From Mucilaginibacter achroorhodeus (lineage in GTDB: Bacteria > Bacteroidota > Bacteroidia > Sphingobacteriales > Sphingobacteriaceae), in the NCBI RefSeq assembly GCF_007846095.1, contig NZ_VOEI01000002.1, positions 1 to 64,000 on the forward strand: 64,000 nt of DNA, read 5' to 3'. The notes beneath the pieces were generated by a model that saw only the letters and a program-made list of their open reading frames with translations, searched no databases and was not told the origin of the DNA. Positions 49,673 to 59,044 of the stretch are shown here, piece by piece. Each line of letters opens with the position of its first letter. The stretch's first letter is position 1. Position numbers and translations under genes: made by a program.

Positions 49673-50362
49673 TTAATTTACATCGCCTTTAAGCGCTTGC
49701 TCAAGCGTGTACGGTTTATAACTAACACCAAGGCGTTTAGCATTTTCCTCAACAGTTTGCGGGAAGCCTGCAGCTTTTCGACGTTCGTTCACATTAGCCG
49801 CATCTTGTATAGGCCACACAAACATTTTAAACTCAGGCTTGCCGGTTTGCTTGTTAGTCATGCGCATGCCCTTAACCTGCGTACCCCAAATTTGTTCTTT
49901 GTTGTTATACATCAGGGAACGATCTTTCATCATGGCATATAAATAGAACGGCAATTCCTTTTCGTGTGCTGCCTTTTCTACAATGGGAAGATACTTGTCT
50001 ATTACCGTTGAATGCTGCAAAACAAAAAAAGCAGCCTCGTTAGTTGGTTCACCTACAAGCGACTTTCCAGGGTAACCATATTGCGCTATAATGGCTTCTA
50101 CCCTTTTTGTGTTTGATGAATCGGTATGATCAGATATTTTATTTATCTGTGAAAAAAAATCTCCATCCCTAAGATTCAATGCCTTCTTTATGGAATCTAT
50201 CTGTTTGATAGTCAACTTCTCTGACATCATTGCCCGATAATGTTGATCAAGTGCATACAAGCTGTCGAGCTGATGTTTGAGGGAAAGATTAATCTTACGC
50301 TGTGCTTTAACTTGAATAAAACACAGCGTAAGAACTATAAAGAAGAATACTTTGCGGTTCAT
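49673..50362 (-). CDS. DUF6624-like exported hypothetical protein
   Basis: 229-aa precursor with a Sec signal (MNRKVFFFIVLTLCFIQVKA). The mature domain has the order RVEAIIAQYGYPGKSLVGEP (about 87-106), FFVLQHSTVIDKYLPIVEKA, YAMMKDRSLMYNNKEQIWGT and FMVWPI-like FKMFVWPIQDAANVNERRKA. This matches a conserved family of periplasmic proteins without known activity. Confidence 0.75.
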   Translation of the reverse strand: MNRKVFFFIVLTLCFIQVKAQRKINLSLKHQLDSLYALDQHYRAMMSEKLTIKQIDSIKKALNLRDGDFFSQINKISDHTDSSNTKRVEAIIAQYGYPGKSLVGEPTNEAAFFVLQHSTVIDKYLPIVEKAAHEKELPFYLYAMMKDRSLMYNNKEQIWGTQVKGMRMTNKQTGKPEFKMFVWPIQDAANVNERRKAAGFPQTVEENAKRLGVSYKPYTLEQALKGDVN

Positions 50363-50413
50363 AGCAGGTTTACGATTTACGTAAAACTACAAACCGAACT
50401 TTACATTAGGAAA

Positions 50414-51430
50414 TTAGAACACCTCGTTAATGCTCATTTCACGCAGTTCTTTAGGCTCGTTAGGGCGGCCATTCTTAAATGCCTGGCGGGGTTTTAATCC
50501 TAATAGTTCAAACATGAACATGTCCTCGTCAAACGTAGGATTTGGTGTAGTCAGCAATTTCTCGCCTGCAAATATCGAATTAGCGCCCGCCATAAAGCAT
50601 AAGGCCTGCTCAACGGTACTCATTTCAGTGCGACCAGCTGATAACCTCACCACTGTTTTAGGCATTATGATACGCGTTGTGGCGATCATCCTAACCATAT
50701 CCCAAACAGACACGCGGGGTTGCTCTGCCAGTGGCGTTCCTTTAACAGGTACCAATGCGTTAATAGGCACTGATTCCGGGTGTTTAGGCAGATTTGAAAG
50801 CGTTTTAAGCATCGAGATCCTATCAGCTGTAGTTTCACCCAAACCAATGATACCACCGCTGCACACAGATATTTTCGCTTTGCGAACGTGCTCAAGTGTG
50901 GTTAAACGCTCATCATAGGTACGGGTAGTAATAATACGTTTATAATCATCCTTAGAGGTATCCAGGTTGTGGTTGTAAGCATATAAACCGGCATCAGCCA
51001 GGCGTTGTGCCTGGTTTTCGGTAAGCATACCCAGGGTGCAGCAAACTTCCATATCCAATTCGTTTACAGCTGTAACCATATCCAACACTTTGTCAAAATC
51101 ACGGTTATCGCGTACCTCGCGCCATGCAGCGCCCATACATAACCTTGACGCACCACCTTCTTTAGCGCGCTTTGCAGCAGCTATGACCTCTTCTTTAGGC
51201 ATTAAGGCATGCACATCAACACCGGTACTATAACGTGCTGCCTGCGGGCAATAAGCACAATCCTCGGGACAACCGCCTGTTTTTATAGAAATCAGCGAAC
51301 TGATCTGCACTTCTGCATAGTCTTTATTCTCGCGGTGAATAGTAGCTGCGCGGTAAATTAAATCCAATAAAGGTGAGTGGTATATTTTTGAGATCTCTTC
51401 CTGGGTCCAGTCGTATCTTACTTCAGTCAT
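50414..51430 (-). CDS. bioB: biotin synthase
   Basis: Radical SAM sulfur insertion enzyme converting dethiobiotin to biotin, 338 aa from the ATG at 51430 ([20 protein letters not shown]). Cluster motif [12 protein letters not shown]; the [2Fe-2S] ligands include the cysteines in [10 protein letters not shown] and [11 protein letters not shown], and RLSAGRTEM carries the conserved Arg. The upstream ATG at 51472 would add a non-conserved 14-aa extension. Other bio genes are not in the window. Confidence 0.95.
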   Translation of the reverse strand: MTEVRYDWTQEEISKIYHSPLLDLIYRAATIHRENKDYAEVQISSLISIKTGGCPEDCAYCPQAARYSTGVDVHALMPKEEVIAAAKRAKEGGASRLCMGAAWREVRDNRDFDKVLDMVTAVNELDMEVCCTLGMLTENQAQRLADAGLYAYNHNLDTSKDDYKRIITTRTYDERLTTLEHVRKAKISVCSGGIIGLGETTADRISMLKTLSNLPKHPESVPINALVPVKGTPLAEQPRVSVWDMVRMIATTRIIMPKTVVRLSAGRTEMSTVEQALCFMAGANSIFAGEKLLTTPNPTFDEDMFMFELLGLKPRQAFKNGRPNEPKELREMSINEVF

Positions 51431-51545
51431 ATGTGTGATTACGTTAACAGTAATAAAAGCGTGGCTTAACAATGCAAATATTCAAAGATTATTTTCTATT
51501 TCAACAAATGCAAATCACTTTAATGATATTGATTTGAAAATCAAG

Positions 51546-52895
51546 CTACAATAAAAGTTTGCTCGCCAACCATAGAGGTAGCAGAAATCCTATACAATCT
51601 GTAAAAGTAGTAATGATGATGGACGATGCCACTGCCGGATCTATGCCCAGGCGTTTTAATATGAGCGGAATGCCCGCACCCGTTAAACCTGCCACAATGA
51701 GATTACCAGTCATAGCCAGGAAAAGCACCAAACCGAGCATCGGGTTTTTATCATACAACAAAGCAAACAACAATACGATCAGTCCATTGGCCATGCCGTT
51801 GATCAAGCCCACTGAAATCTCTTTAATCACCGTGCGATAAGTCTGCCTGTCTGTAAGGTCACTTAATGAGATACGTCTTACCGTAACCGCCAGGGCTTGT
51901 GTTGCAGCGTTACCGCCCATACCACCAATAATGGTTACGTAAGCAACTATAATGGGCAACTCCTCTTCTACGTGCGTAAACTGCCTGATAACCGCCGCAG
52001 CCAGAAATGCTGTGCCCAGGTTAATAACGAGCCAGGGCAAACGGCTCTTTACTGCATCTTTCCAGTTACCGCTCAATTCCTCATCTTCAGATACACCGGA
52101 GATCTTCAAGATATCCTCGGTGTTCTCCTCCTCCATTACGTCGATAATGTCATCAACCATAATGCGGCCCAGCAGTTTCATATGGTCGTCAACAACGGGG
52201 ATACTGGTCAGATTATATTGAGATATCAATTTAGCAACCTCTTCCTGGTCAAGATCAGCTTTTACAAACACCGGATCGTGCTGGTATATATCACGGATCT
52301 TAACCTCACTACGCGCCTTGATGATATCTTTGATGGAGACAATACCTTGCAATATCTTGTCATCGTTCACCACATAAATGGTGTAAAACTCCTCCATCTC
52401 TTCAGACTGGCGGATGATCTCGTCTAAAGCATCTTTCTTATCGGAATTAATGTTCACGCAGATCACCTGCGAATTCATCAAACCACCCGCAGTATCTTCA
52501 TCGTAGTTTAACAGTGCACGAATGCTGATAGCATCTTCCTGATCGATCTCCTGTAGAATTTCCTGCTGATCCTCCTCGTCCATCTGGCTGATGATGTCGG
52601 TAGCCACATGGTAATCCAGTTCCTCAACAATTTCGGTACGCTTCTCGGGGTCAAGATTTACCAGTAAGTCTTCCGGATGGCTTTCTTCGTCCATCTCGGT
52701 AATAACTTCTGATGCTTCTTCGGCAGGCAGGATGTTGATGATGCGTTCGCGGGCTTCCTGCGGCAGTCGCTCAAATAAAATAGCGATCTCTGAGGCATGG
52801 TAATCCTTCAGAACCAACTCTAATTCAGCATCACCACCCTCAAGCGCGGTTTTGATGCGGAGCAGATCTGATTTATCTATCTCAAATGATTGCAT
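51546..52895 (-). CDS. mgtE: magnesium transporter MgtE
   Basis: Mg2+ channel/transporter, 449 aa. N-terminal superhelical domain (1-125), tandem CBS pair (about 130-255, including NSQVICVN and DIYQHDPVFVKADL), plug helix, and five transmembrane helices. Conserved membrane segments PIIVAYVTIIGGMGGNAATQ, the NGMANGLIVLL region and LPLWLASKLLL are present. The acidic N-terminal repeats (DEESHPEDLLVNLDPE) fit the Mg2+-sensing gate. The next gene, yigZ, is divergent in spacing only (78 nt upstream, same strand). Confidence 0.95.
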   Translation of the reverse strand: MQSFEIDKSDLLRIKTALEGGDAELELVLKDYHASEIAILFERLPQEARERIINILPAEEASEVITEMDEESHPEDLLVNLDPEKRTEIVEELDYHVATDIISQMDEEDQQEILQEIDQEDAISIRALLNYDEDTAGGLMNSQVICVNINSDKKDALDEIIRQSEEMEEFYTIYVVNDDKILQGIVSIKDIIKARSEVKIRDIYQHDPVFVKADLDQEEVAKLISQYNLTSIPVVDDHMKLLGRIMVDDIIDVMEEENTEDILKISGVSEDEELSGNWKDAVKSRLPWLVINLGTAFLAAAVIRQFTHVEEELPIIVAYVTIIGGMGGNAATQALAVTVRRISLSDLTDRQTYRTVIKEISVGLINGMANGLIVLLFALLYDKNPMLGLVLFLAMTGNLIVAGLTGAGIPLILKRLGIDPAVASSIIITTFTDCIGFLLPLWLASKLLL

Positions 52896-52972
52896 ATGCA
52901 GGCAATTTAGGCATTTTTATACAAAAAATGAGCCTGCAAAGCGTGTAGTTTCAGGAAGAATTTTGCAAAATA

Positions 52973-53587
52973 TCAGCCGCTGTAATCGTATCTGATCTTA
53001 GCGCCGGTAAGCTTGTTGAGCTTACTCATTACAACTTCTATTTGTGTTTTACGAACGGAGAATTGGATAGAGCAATTTAATTCCGAGCGTTGCTCTAAAA
53101 CTTGTAGCTGTTCATCTTTAATGATGCGCATTACATCATTCATTTGCGGATAATCAAAGCTTATGGTGTAAATATCGTTAATGGTTTTCTCAATAATACT
53201 TGCTTCGGCAAGTGCCATTTCCGTTGCCGTTTTATAGGCGTTTATTAAGCCCGGCACACCCAAAAGCGTACCTCCAAAATAGCGCACAACGACCACCAGT
53301 GTATTGGTAATATCTTTGGATAGCAGCGTATTTAAAATCGGTCTTCCTGCTGTACCGGACGGTTCGCCATCATCATTAACGCGGAATACAGAGCGATCTA
53401 TCCCAAGCCTGATAGCCCAACAATGATGATTTGCCTTTGGATGATCTGCCTTTAGTTTTGCGACTATGGGCTTAATATCGCTATCGCTGCTAACCGGGTA
53501 AGCGTAAGCAAGAAACTTGCTGCCCCTGTCGCGAAAAATAGCTTCGACAGGTTCGGAAATTGTTTTGTAAGTATCTTGAAAAAGCAT
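52973..53587 (-). CDS. YigZ/IMPACT family protein
   Basis: 204-aa protein with the N-terminal UPF0029 domain: RDRGSKFLAYAYPVSSD (about 20-36), KANHHCWAIRLG, NDDGEPSGTAGRPILNTL (about 76-93), TLVVVVRYFGGTLLGVPGLI, and a C-terminal ferredoxin-like domain (about 140-204). IMPACT proteins bind translation regulators in eukaryotes; bacterial role is uncertain. Next to the DMT transporter gene. Confidence 0.9.
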   Translation of the reverse strand: MLFQDTYKTISEPVEAIFRDRGSKFLAYAYPVSSDSDIKPIVAKLKADHPKANHHCWAIRLGIDRSVFRVNDDGEPSGTAGRPILNTLLSKDITNTLVVVVRYFGGTLLGVPGLINAYKTATEMALAEASIIEKTINDIYTISFDYPQMNDVMRIIKDEQLQVLEQRSELNCSIQFSVRKTQIEVVMSKLNKLTGAKIRYDYSG

Positions 53588-54466
53588 TTACCAGTGCATA
53601 ATATTCACCGTAGTGATCATGATAATTGATATGATGGCAAGTGCCAAACCTAACTTGTTGAGCTTGCTGAGCCGTTCATGGAATACAACCAAACCCACCA
53701 GGGCGCCAACAGAAATTACCCCAATATTCATTGCGGAAAACACAAGCGAGGGGCTTGTTGACAAGGCCTTATGCGCTTTTAAATAAAATAAAATGTTACC
53801 AAAATTGGCTACACCCAATATTAACCCAAACATAATGTGCGCCCAATGTACACGTGTTTTACCTGAAATAACTTTTACTGCAAGGCTTATGAGCGCAATA
53901 ACAAAAGACAATGCATATATGAAAAATAAAGAAGTGGTATAGGGTACAGCGGTAGAAGCTGCTACCTTCTTGAACAGGATATCAATGGCACCGAAGCCAA
54001 TGAAAACGCATATCAGGTATATCCATGCATTACTTAAAACTTTGCGGTTAGCCGTTTGCTTTTGCCATGGAATAGAGCACAATATTGCTGCAAAACCTAC
54101 TGAAAAACAAGCTAATCTTGCAAGGTTAAACTGATCACCAAATAGCAGGAAAGCTGCAAACAGTGATATAAATAACGAAAGCCGTTGCGCAACATCGGTA
54201 CGAACAATGCCGGCAAGTCGTACTGATTTGGCCATTATCCAGAATATCAGCGGCAATAAAATGCCAACGGCAATATATACGCTAACCGGTGCTTGCTTTA
54301 TTTCAAAAGTGCCGAAATTAGGTTTAAAGAAAAACCAGGTAAGCAGGATAGCCATCCCGTAGTTCCAGGTTATGGCCTGAAAAACGTCAATGCTGTAGCG
54401 CCGTGCAACTTTTAATAGCACCGATACAATTACACTGCAGCAAACGCTTAGGAAAACGTATAACAT
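53588..54466 (-). CDS. DMT/EamA-like transporter
   Basis: 292-aa ten-helix membrane protein of the drug/metabolite transporter superfamily, with two EamA-like halves (about 1-125 and 145-290). The first helix begins MLYVFLSVCCSVIVSVLLKV, and each half has the typical inner Pro/Gly-rich re-entrant segments (e.g. PLIFWIMAKSVRLAGIVRTD). Substrate unknown. It abuts yigZ with no gap and lies 11 nt after ribD. Confidence 0.85.
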   Translation of the reverse strand: MLYVFLSVCCSVIVSVLLKVARRYSIDVFQAITWNYGMAILLTWFFFKPNFGTFEIKQAPVSVYIAVGILLPLIFWIMAKSVRLAGIVRTDVAQRLSLFISLFAAFLLFGDQFNLARLACFSVGFAAILCSIPWQKQTANRKVLSNAWIYLICVFIGFGAIDILFKKVAASTAVPYTTSLFFIYALSFVIALISLAVKVISGKTRVHWAHIMFGLILGVANFGNILFYLKAHKALSTSPSLVFSAMNIGVISVGALVGLVVFHERLSKLNKLGLALAIISIIMITTVNIMHW

Positions 54467-54477
54467 TAAATAAGCTT

Positions 54478-55527
54478 TTAAGGTTGATTGGTAAATATCT
54501 GTAAAATATCACTGCCAATTGTTTGGCTACCTTCATTTTTACCGCTTAAACGTGGCGCTGGTATCCCTGCACGTAAAGTGGCCTGGCCGGTGAAGATCCT
54601 TGCTTCATCCCACAACCCGGCATCGATAAAATGCTGTGATGTTTTTGCACCACCCTCTATAATAACCGACTGTATATCCTGCAGATATAGCTGGTACATG
54701 ATGTATTGTGGTACGTAATTGTCAAAATCTTCCAGCTGAATGTATTTGATATTATCATCAACATCAAACTTTTCTGCATTGAAAACAAGCGTTTCTACTG
54801 TTTTATCAAAGACATTAAAAGTCTTATCAAGTTGCAATTGCCGGTCAATAACCACCCGCCTGGGCGAGCGGCCTTCAGCATAGCGTACATTCAATTGCGG
54901 GTTATCCGCTAAAACAGTGTTCTTGCCCACTAAAATCGCATCTTCTTCCGCGCGCCACTGATGAACCAGTTTACGGCTTTCGGCGCCTGTTATCCAAAAT
55001 TGTGAACCATCCGCCGGGGCAAAAAAGCCGTTGGCTGTTTGCGCCCATTTAAGAATGATGTAAGGGCGGTGCTTTTGCACCCGTGTAAAAAATCTCCGGT
55101 TTAACCAACGGCATTCGTGTTCCAAAACCCCGGTAGTTACATCCACACCGGCAGCCAGTAATTTTTCAATGCCCTTGCCATCTACCTGCGAAAAAGGATC
55201 GCGGCACCCAACAACCACGCGTGGTATCTGATGTTTAATGATCAGATCAGCACAAGGCGGGGTTTTACCGTAATGTGCACAGGGCTCAAGTGACACATAA
55301 ATCGTGGCCTCTTTTAGTAATTGCGCAGCATCGGTATAACGATCAGTCACCATCTTAATGGCGTTTACCTCGGCATGGGCTTCGCCGTATTTACGGTGAC
55401 AGCCCTCACCTATTATCCTGCCGTTATGAACGATCACAGCGCCAACCATCGGGTTCGGGCTTACGCAACCTGCTCCTAATGCCGCCAGCTCTAAACAACG
55501 CTGCATGTATATTTCTGCTGATGCCAT
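54478..55527 (-). CDS. ribD: bifunctional riboflavin deaminase/reductase
   Basis: 349-aa two-domain enzyme of riboflavin synthesis: the N-terminal deaminase (about 5-145) has zinc ligands in HAEVNAI (His50) and SLEPCAHYGKTPPC (two cysteines). The C-terminal reductase domain (about 150-349) has RVVIDRQLQLDK and SVIIEGGAKTSQHFIDAGLW. It is divergent from prmC with only 33 nt between start codons, so promoters must overlap. No RFN riboswitch seen. Confidence 0.95.
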   Translation of the reverse strand: MASAEIYMQRCLELAALGAGCVSPNPMVGAVIVHNGRIIGEGCHRKYGEAHAEVNAIKMVTDRYTDAAQLLKEATIYVSLEPCAHYGKTPPCADLIIKHQIPRVVVGCRDPFSQVDGKGIEKLLAAGVDVTTGVLEHECRWLNRRFFTRVQKHRPYIILKWAQTANGFFAPADGSQFWITGAESRKLVHQWRAEEDAILVGKNTVLADNPQLNVRYAEGRSPRRVVIDRQLQLDKTFNVFDKTVETLVFNAEKFDVDDNIKYIQLEDFDNYVPQYIMYQLYLQDIQSVIIEGGAKTSQHFIDAGLWDEARIFTGQATLRAGIPAPRLSGKNEGSQTIGSDILQIFTNQP

Positions 55528-55560
55528 TGTGCAAAAGTAGCTTTTATGTTACTTTGTTGC

Positions 55561-56433
55561 ATGAAAACTATTAAGGATGCCGTATTATCCTTCAAAAAAC
55601 AACTGAATGATCTCTACGGCCCTCAAGAAGCAGAGGCGATTGTTATGCTGGTACTACAGGAGCTCACTGGCATGTCTCGTGCTAAAATAAAGGCATTTGA
55701 GGATGATGAACTGCCGTCGGAAACAGCAGATAAATTACCGCAAATATTGCAGGAGCTCTCAACCGGCAGACCTGTTCAGTACATTTTGGGAAGTACTGAA
55801 TTTTATGGACTCCCATTTTTGGTAAATGCTGCAACGCTAATTCCCCGACCGGAAACGGAAGAATTGGTTGCGTGGATATTGGAAAGTCAAAAGTTAAAAG
55901 TGCAAGATCAAAGACCTTTGCGAATTTTGGACATCGGCACAGGCACCGGTTGTATCGCTATTACTTTGAGTAAAAATACTACTAACGCCTATGTGAGCGC
56001 GATTGATATTTCGCCGGAGGCCTTAAGGACAGCAGAAAGGAACGCCATTATCAACGAGGCAAAAGTTGATTTCCATAACGTGGATATTTTGGACAAAAAC
56101 AGTTATCAGGCAATTAATAACAGCTATGATATTATTGTCAGCAATCCTCCGTACGTTACGCCGGCAGACAAATTAAGGATGCATGCAAATGTTACTGATT
56201 TCGAACCTCACACGGCCTTGTTTGTACCGGAAGAAGACCCTCTAAAATTTTATATCGCTATAGCCGATTTTGCTAATACACAACTGGATAAAGATGGCCT
56301 GCTGTTCTTTGAGATCAATGAAGCCTTCGGAAAAGAAACCAGCGAGATGTTAATTGCGAAAGGTTTTGATAAGATTGAACTTCGGCAAGATATGAGCGGC
56401 CGAGACAGGATGATCAAAGCTATTAAAGCATAG
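55561..56433 (+). CDS. prmC: release factor N5-glutamine methyltransferase
   Basis: SAM-dependent methyltransferase modifying the GGQ glutamine of RF1/RF2, 290 aa from the ATG at 55561 (MKTIKDAVLSFKKQLNDLYG; an ATG 15 nt upstream adds five residues). It has the N-terminal helical domain, SAM motif ILDIGTGTGCIAITLSK (about 117-133) and the catalytic NPPY in IIVSNPPYVTPADK. A strong terminator follows. Confidence 0.95.
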   Translation: MKTIKDAVLSFKKQLNDLYGPQEAEAIVMLVLQELTGMSRAKIKAFEDDELPSETADKLPQILQELSTGRPVQYILGSTEFYGLPFLVNAATLIPRPETEELVAWILESQKLKVQDQRPLRILDIGTGTGCIAITLSKNTTNAYVSAIDISPEALRTAERNAIINEAKVDFHNVDILDKNSYQAINNSYDIIVSNPPYVTPADKLRMHANVTDFEPHTALFVPEEDPLKFYIAIADFANTQLDKDGLLFFEINEAFGKETSEMLIAKGFDKIELRQDMSGRDRMIKAIKA

Positions 56434-56440
56434 CCCTCTA

Positions 56441-56477
56441 AAATAGAGAAGCCCGGTATTCCGGGCTTCTCTATTTT
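56441..56477 (+). terminator. Rho-independent terminator of prmC
   Basis: AAATAGAGAAGCCCGG / CCGGGCTTCTCTATTTT with a 4-nt loop and T-run. Confidence 0.92.
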
Positions 56478-56491
56478 ATTTAATTAAATCT

Positions 56492-56857
56492 TCAGGCGTT
56501 TTGGATTGAATTATTCCAATCATTCGCTGTACTTTTTACTTTAGATTTTGCATCATCGTAACCGTTTTCGGCATAGCTTTGTGCTTTATCTTTAGCATCT
56601 TCATAGGCATCTTTTGCATCGCCCACTACACCGTTAAATTTTTTTTTAACGTTATCAACAACATTGCTGCTGTAATCTTTAACGTTTTCGGCAGTGTGTT
56701 GCGCTTTGTCTTTAGCTTTATTTACAAGGTCGTTTACGTAATCAGCAATGTCGCCGCGTAAATCCTCACCTTTTTCTGGAGCCAATAATAAACCTAAAGC
56801 GGCGCCCGCTGCAGCACCAACTAATAATGCTGCTATTACTTTTGCTTGATCTTTCAT
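56492..56857 (-). CDS. YtxH-like small stress protein
   Basis: 121-aa protein: hydrophobic N-terminal segment with AAGAALGLLLAPEKGEDLRG (YtxH motif, about 14-33) followed by a long amphipathic repeat of KDKAQ/AENV/DAKS type units that is predicted coiled-coil. YtxH/gas-vesicle-like proteins are stress-induced membrane-associated proteins of unknown function. Confidence 0.83.
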   Translation of the reverse strand: MKDQAKVIAALLVGAAAGAALGLLLAPEKGEDLRGDIADYVNDLVNKAKDKAQHTAENVKDYSSNVVDNVKKKFNGVVGDAKDAYEDAKDKAQSYAENGYDDAKSKVKSTANDWNNSIQNA

Positions 56858-57005
56858 AATTGTTACGTTTTGTTGTAGACGATTTTATACTTAATTAACA
56901 AATACCATACCGCTGTGTTTAAATAATTACAAAAATAACGCTTGTATAAAGTCTGCATTTACTGCTGTCCACACAAAATCAATAGAATGGTTGTTGCCTT
57001 AAGCA

Positions 57006-57248
57006 ATGAATTGGAGCAATTTTATAGCGGATATGCAGGACCTTCATTTTAGAAAGGTCTTCTTCCTGGTAGTGTTTATAGCAGCGGGTATTTTGCTTTT
57101 ATTAAAATACCGCTTTTTACGTCATTTTGATCGGCGCGAGAACCTTGCACATCGTATACTAAGGCGTACACTTGACGTGTTAATTCCACTTGTTTTTGCA
57201 CTGATTGCTATATCATCAGTAGCATTTTGGATAAGCGGTAACAACTGA
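57006..57248 (+). CDS. small two-helix membrane protein
   Basis: 80-aa hypothetical protein with hydrophobic segments at about 17-33 and 55-75 and an Arg-rich linker. No family recognised. A terminator follows. Confidence 0.62.
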   Translation: MNWSNFIADMQDLHFRKVFFLVVFIAAGILLLLKYRFLRHFDRRENLAHRILRRTLDVLIPLVFALIAISSVAFWISGNN

Positions 57249-57258
57249 TATAAAACAA

Positions 57259-57290
57259 GAACATCCGCCCTTTTGGAGCGGATGTTCTTT
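57259..57290. terminator. terminator between the small membrane protein and csp2
   Basis: GAACATCCGC / GCGGATGTTC with a loop of about 8 nt, followed by TTTT on the plus strand. Serves the plus-strand gene and possibly the convergent csp2. Confidence 0.75.
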
Positions 57291-57318
57291 TGGTAATCTT
57301 AGTTATATGATGATATAA

Positions 57319-57513
57319 TTAAACTACTTTTACGTTAACGGCATTTAAGCCTTTGCGACCATTTTCAACGTCGTATTCAACTTTATCGTTTTCACGAATT
57401 TCGTCGATAAGGCCTGTTGAATGAACAAAAATCTCTTGGCCACCATCTTGTGGTACGATAAAACCAAAACCTTTTGTTTCGTTGAAAAATTTAACTGTTC
57501 CTTGTTTTTGCAT
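57319..57513 (-). CDS. cold-shock domain protein 2
   Basis: 64 aa from the ATG at 57513: MQKQGTVKFFNETKGFGFIV with the RNP motifs KGFGFI and EIFVHSTG. Paralogue of the csp at 43.2 kb, with the DGGQ loop differing. OB-fold RNA-binding, expected to melt RNA structure at low temperature. Confidence 0.94.
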   Translation of the reverse strand: MQKQGTVKFFNETKGFGFIVPQDGGQEIFVHSTGLIDEIRENDKVEYDVENGRKGLNAVNVKVV

Positions 57514-57604
57514 TATAATATTTATTAAAGTGCGCAAGGTATGCATAATAATCGGGATTACAACTATTTCATGTAATAGCTTATCAGCTGCATAACAGTG
57601 TACT

Positions 57605-58744
57605 TTAAGCTACTACAGATAGTTGCCTGCCTCCTAAGGTGTTTTCAGAATCTTTAACAATGGTTTTGATCTTCTCGTCGAGCTCATTAATGGTCACTTC
57701 CATCAGGTCGAAATAATCAAAATTGATCTTTTCCATCTTGATAAGGTCCATAATACCCAATAAAGAAGCAACAGGACGACGCAGTTCGTGTGATTGGATA
57801 AGGGCTATTCTTCTTAACGCTTCGTTTTGGACGTTTATGTAAGCCTCCTGCCTTTTATGACGTGTTATATCTGCTGAACTTAGTGCAACACCTATAATAT
57901 CACCATTATTATTTTTCACAGGGATAAAAGTGGTTATCTTCCAGCATGCGTTGATAGTTCCTGCCATCATCATCCACTCGCGTTTTATCGCACGCCCCGA
58001 TAAAGCCATTTTAAAGCATTTTTTAAACTGGCTCAATATATCAGTATCGGTATAATCTAATATGTTATCCCGATAAGCCAGGGTGTGCTTATAATTCTGT
58101 TTAACAAAATTTTCGGCTGATTTATTGAAAGCGATGACCTCAAAGTTGCTGTCAACCAACAGGTGCATATCGGTAGAACTGTCAAATATAGCCTTCAGTT
58201 TTATCTCAGATTCGCTTATAGCAAGTATTTGGGCCTGCTCTATCTCATGTTTATGTTCAAGAGTTTTTAAACTCCAGTTCAGTTCCATCAGGTGTACTAC
58301 CTGTTTTGCCATTACCAGTAACGTAGTTTTTTGGTGCTCGGTTAGTACACGCGGCTTGGTATCAATTATACAAAGGCTGCCCACCGCAAATCCGTCTTTA
58401 GTGATTAATGGTGCACCGGCATAAAAGCGCACGAAGGGGGCGCCTGTAACAAGTGGGTTACTTTTAAAATGTTCGCTTAAATGAGTGTCAGCTATAACGT
58501 TAAGTCCGGTATGTTTAATAGTATCGTTACAGAATGCCACCTGCCTGTCTGTACAAGTAAGATCGGTTCCTACAAAGGCTTTAAACCATTGGGTGTCTTC
58601 ATCAAGCAGGGTCACGAGGGCAACCGGCGCGTCACATATTACGGCCACAAGGTTTACAAGTTCGTTCAGGTCGGTAGTTATATTAGCGTCGAGCTGTTTA
58701 AATCTTTCAACAGCTGTAAGCCTTTCTTCCTCCGTATAATTCAT
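57605..58744 (-). CDS. GAF-PAS sensor protein ending at the H-box (no ATPase domain)
   Basis: 379-aa protein: GAF domain (about 20-170; FVRFYAGAPLITKDGFAVGS then LCIIDTKPR), PAS domain (about 180-310; IFDSSTDMHLLVDSNFEVIA), and a HisKA-like dimerisation segment with IQSHELRRPVASLLG (about 317-331), ending 48 residues later without any HATPase_c (N, G1, G2 boxes). The His is in place but cannot autophosphorylate alone; possibly a truncated kinase, a phosphotransfer partner or degenerate. The reading frame ends naturally with TAG/TAA, not visibly frameshifted. Confidence 0.87.
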   Translation of the reverse strand: MNYTEEERLTAVERFKQLDANITTDLNELVNLVAVICDAPVALVTLLDEDTQWFKAFVGTDLTCTDRQVAFCNDTIKHTGLNVIADTHLSEHFKSNPLVTGAPFVRFYAGAPLITKDGFAVGSLCIIDTKPRVLTEHQKTTLLVMAKQVVHLMELNWSLKTLEHKHEIEQAQILAISESEIKLKAIFDSSTDMHLLVDSNFEVIAFNKSAENFVKQNYKHTLAYRDNILDYTDTDILSQFKKCFKMALSGRAIKREWMMMAGTINACWKITTFIPVKNNNGDIIGVALSSADITRHKRQEAYINVQNEALRRIALIQSHELRRPVASLLGIMDLIKMEKINFDYFDLMEVTINELDEKIKTIVKDSENTLGGRQLSVVA

Positions 58745-59044
58745 GCAGTTAGGTATTGCTGTTTACATAGTGCAAATTGCACCTATTATACATTAAATGC
58801 CTTTAAATGTTTGTTATACCAATTTGTGGTGCAACACATTCATACAACTTTATACGTAAAAAATTTAGCTAACGTTGGCTTCAAGCCTAAGATTTTCGAA
58901 ATTTTTTTAACAAAAACGACAACCTAAAGGAATATTATGTTTTAGACGGTCAATATATTGCTTGACCGTAAAAATCAGAGTAATGTAACTTTTTAGTGAT
59001 AATCATCTAAAAACGTTGAAACAATAAAAACTGAAGTGCAAAAA
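58745..59044. other. gene-free interval upstream of the sensor gene
   Basis: 300 bases. It contains ACGGTCAA (58946-58953) paired with TTGACCGT (58962-58969), an 8-bp inverted repeat with an 8-nt loop, lacking a T-run on either strand. No -7 TAnnTTTG motif was identified with confidence. Nothing else is seen. Confidence 0.45.
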
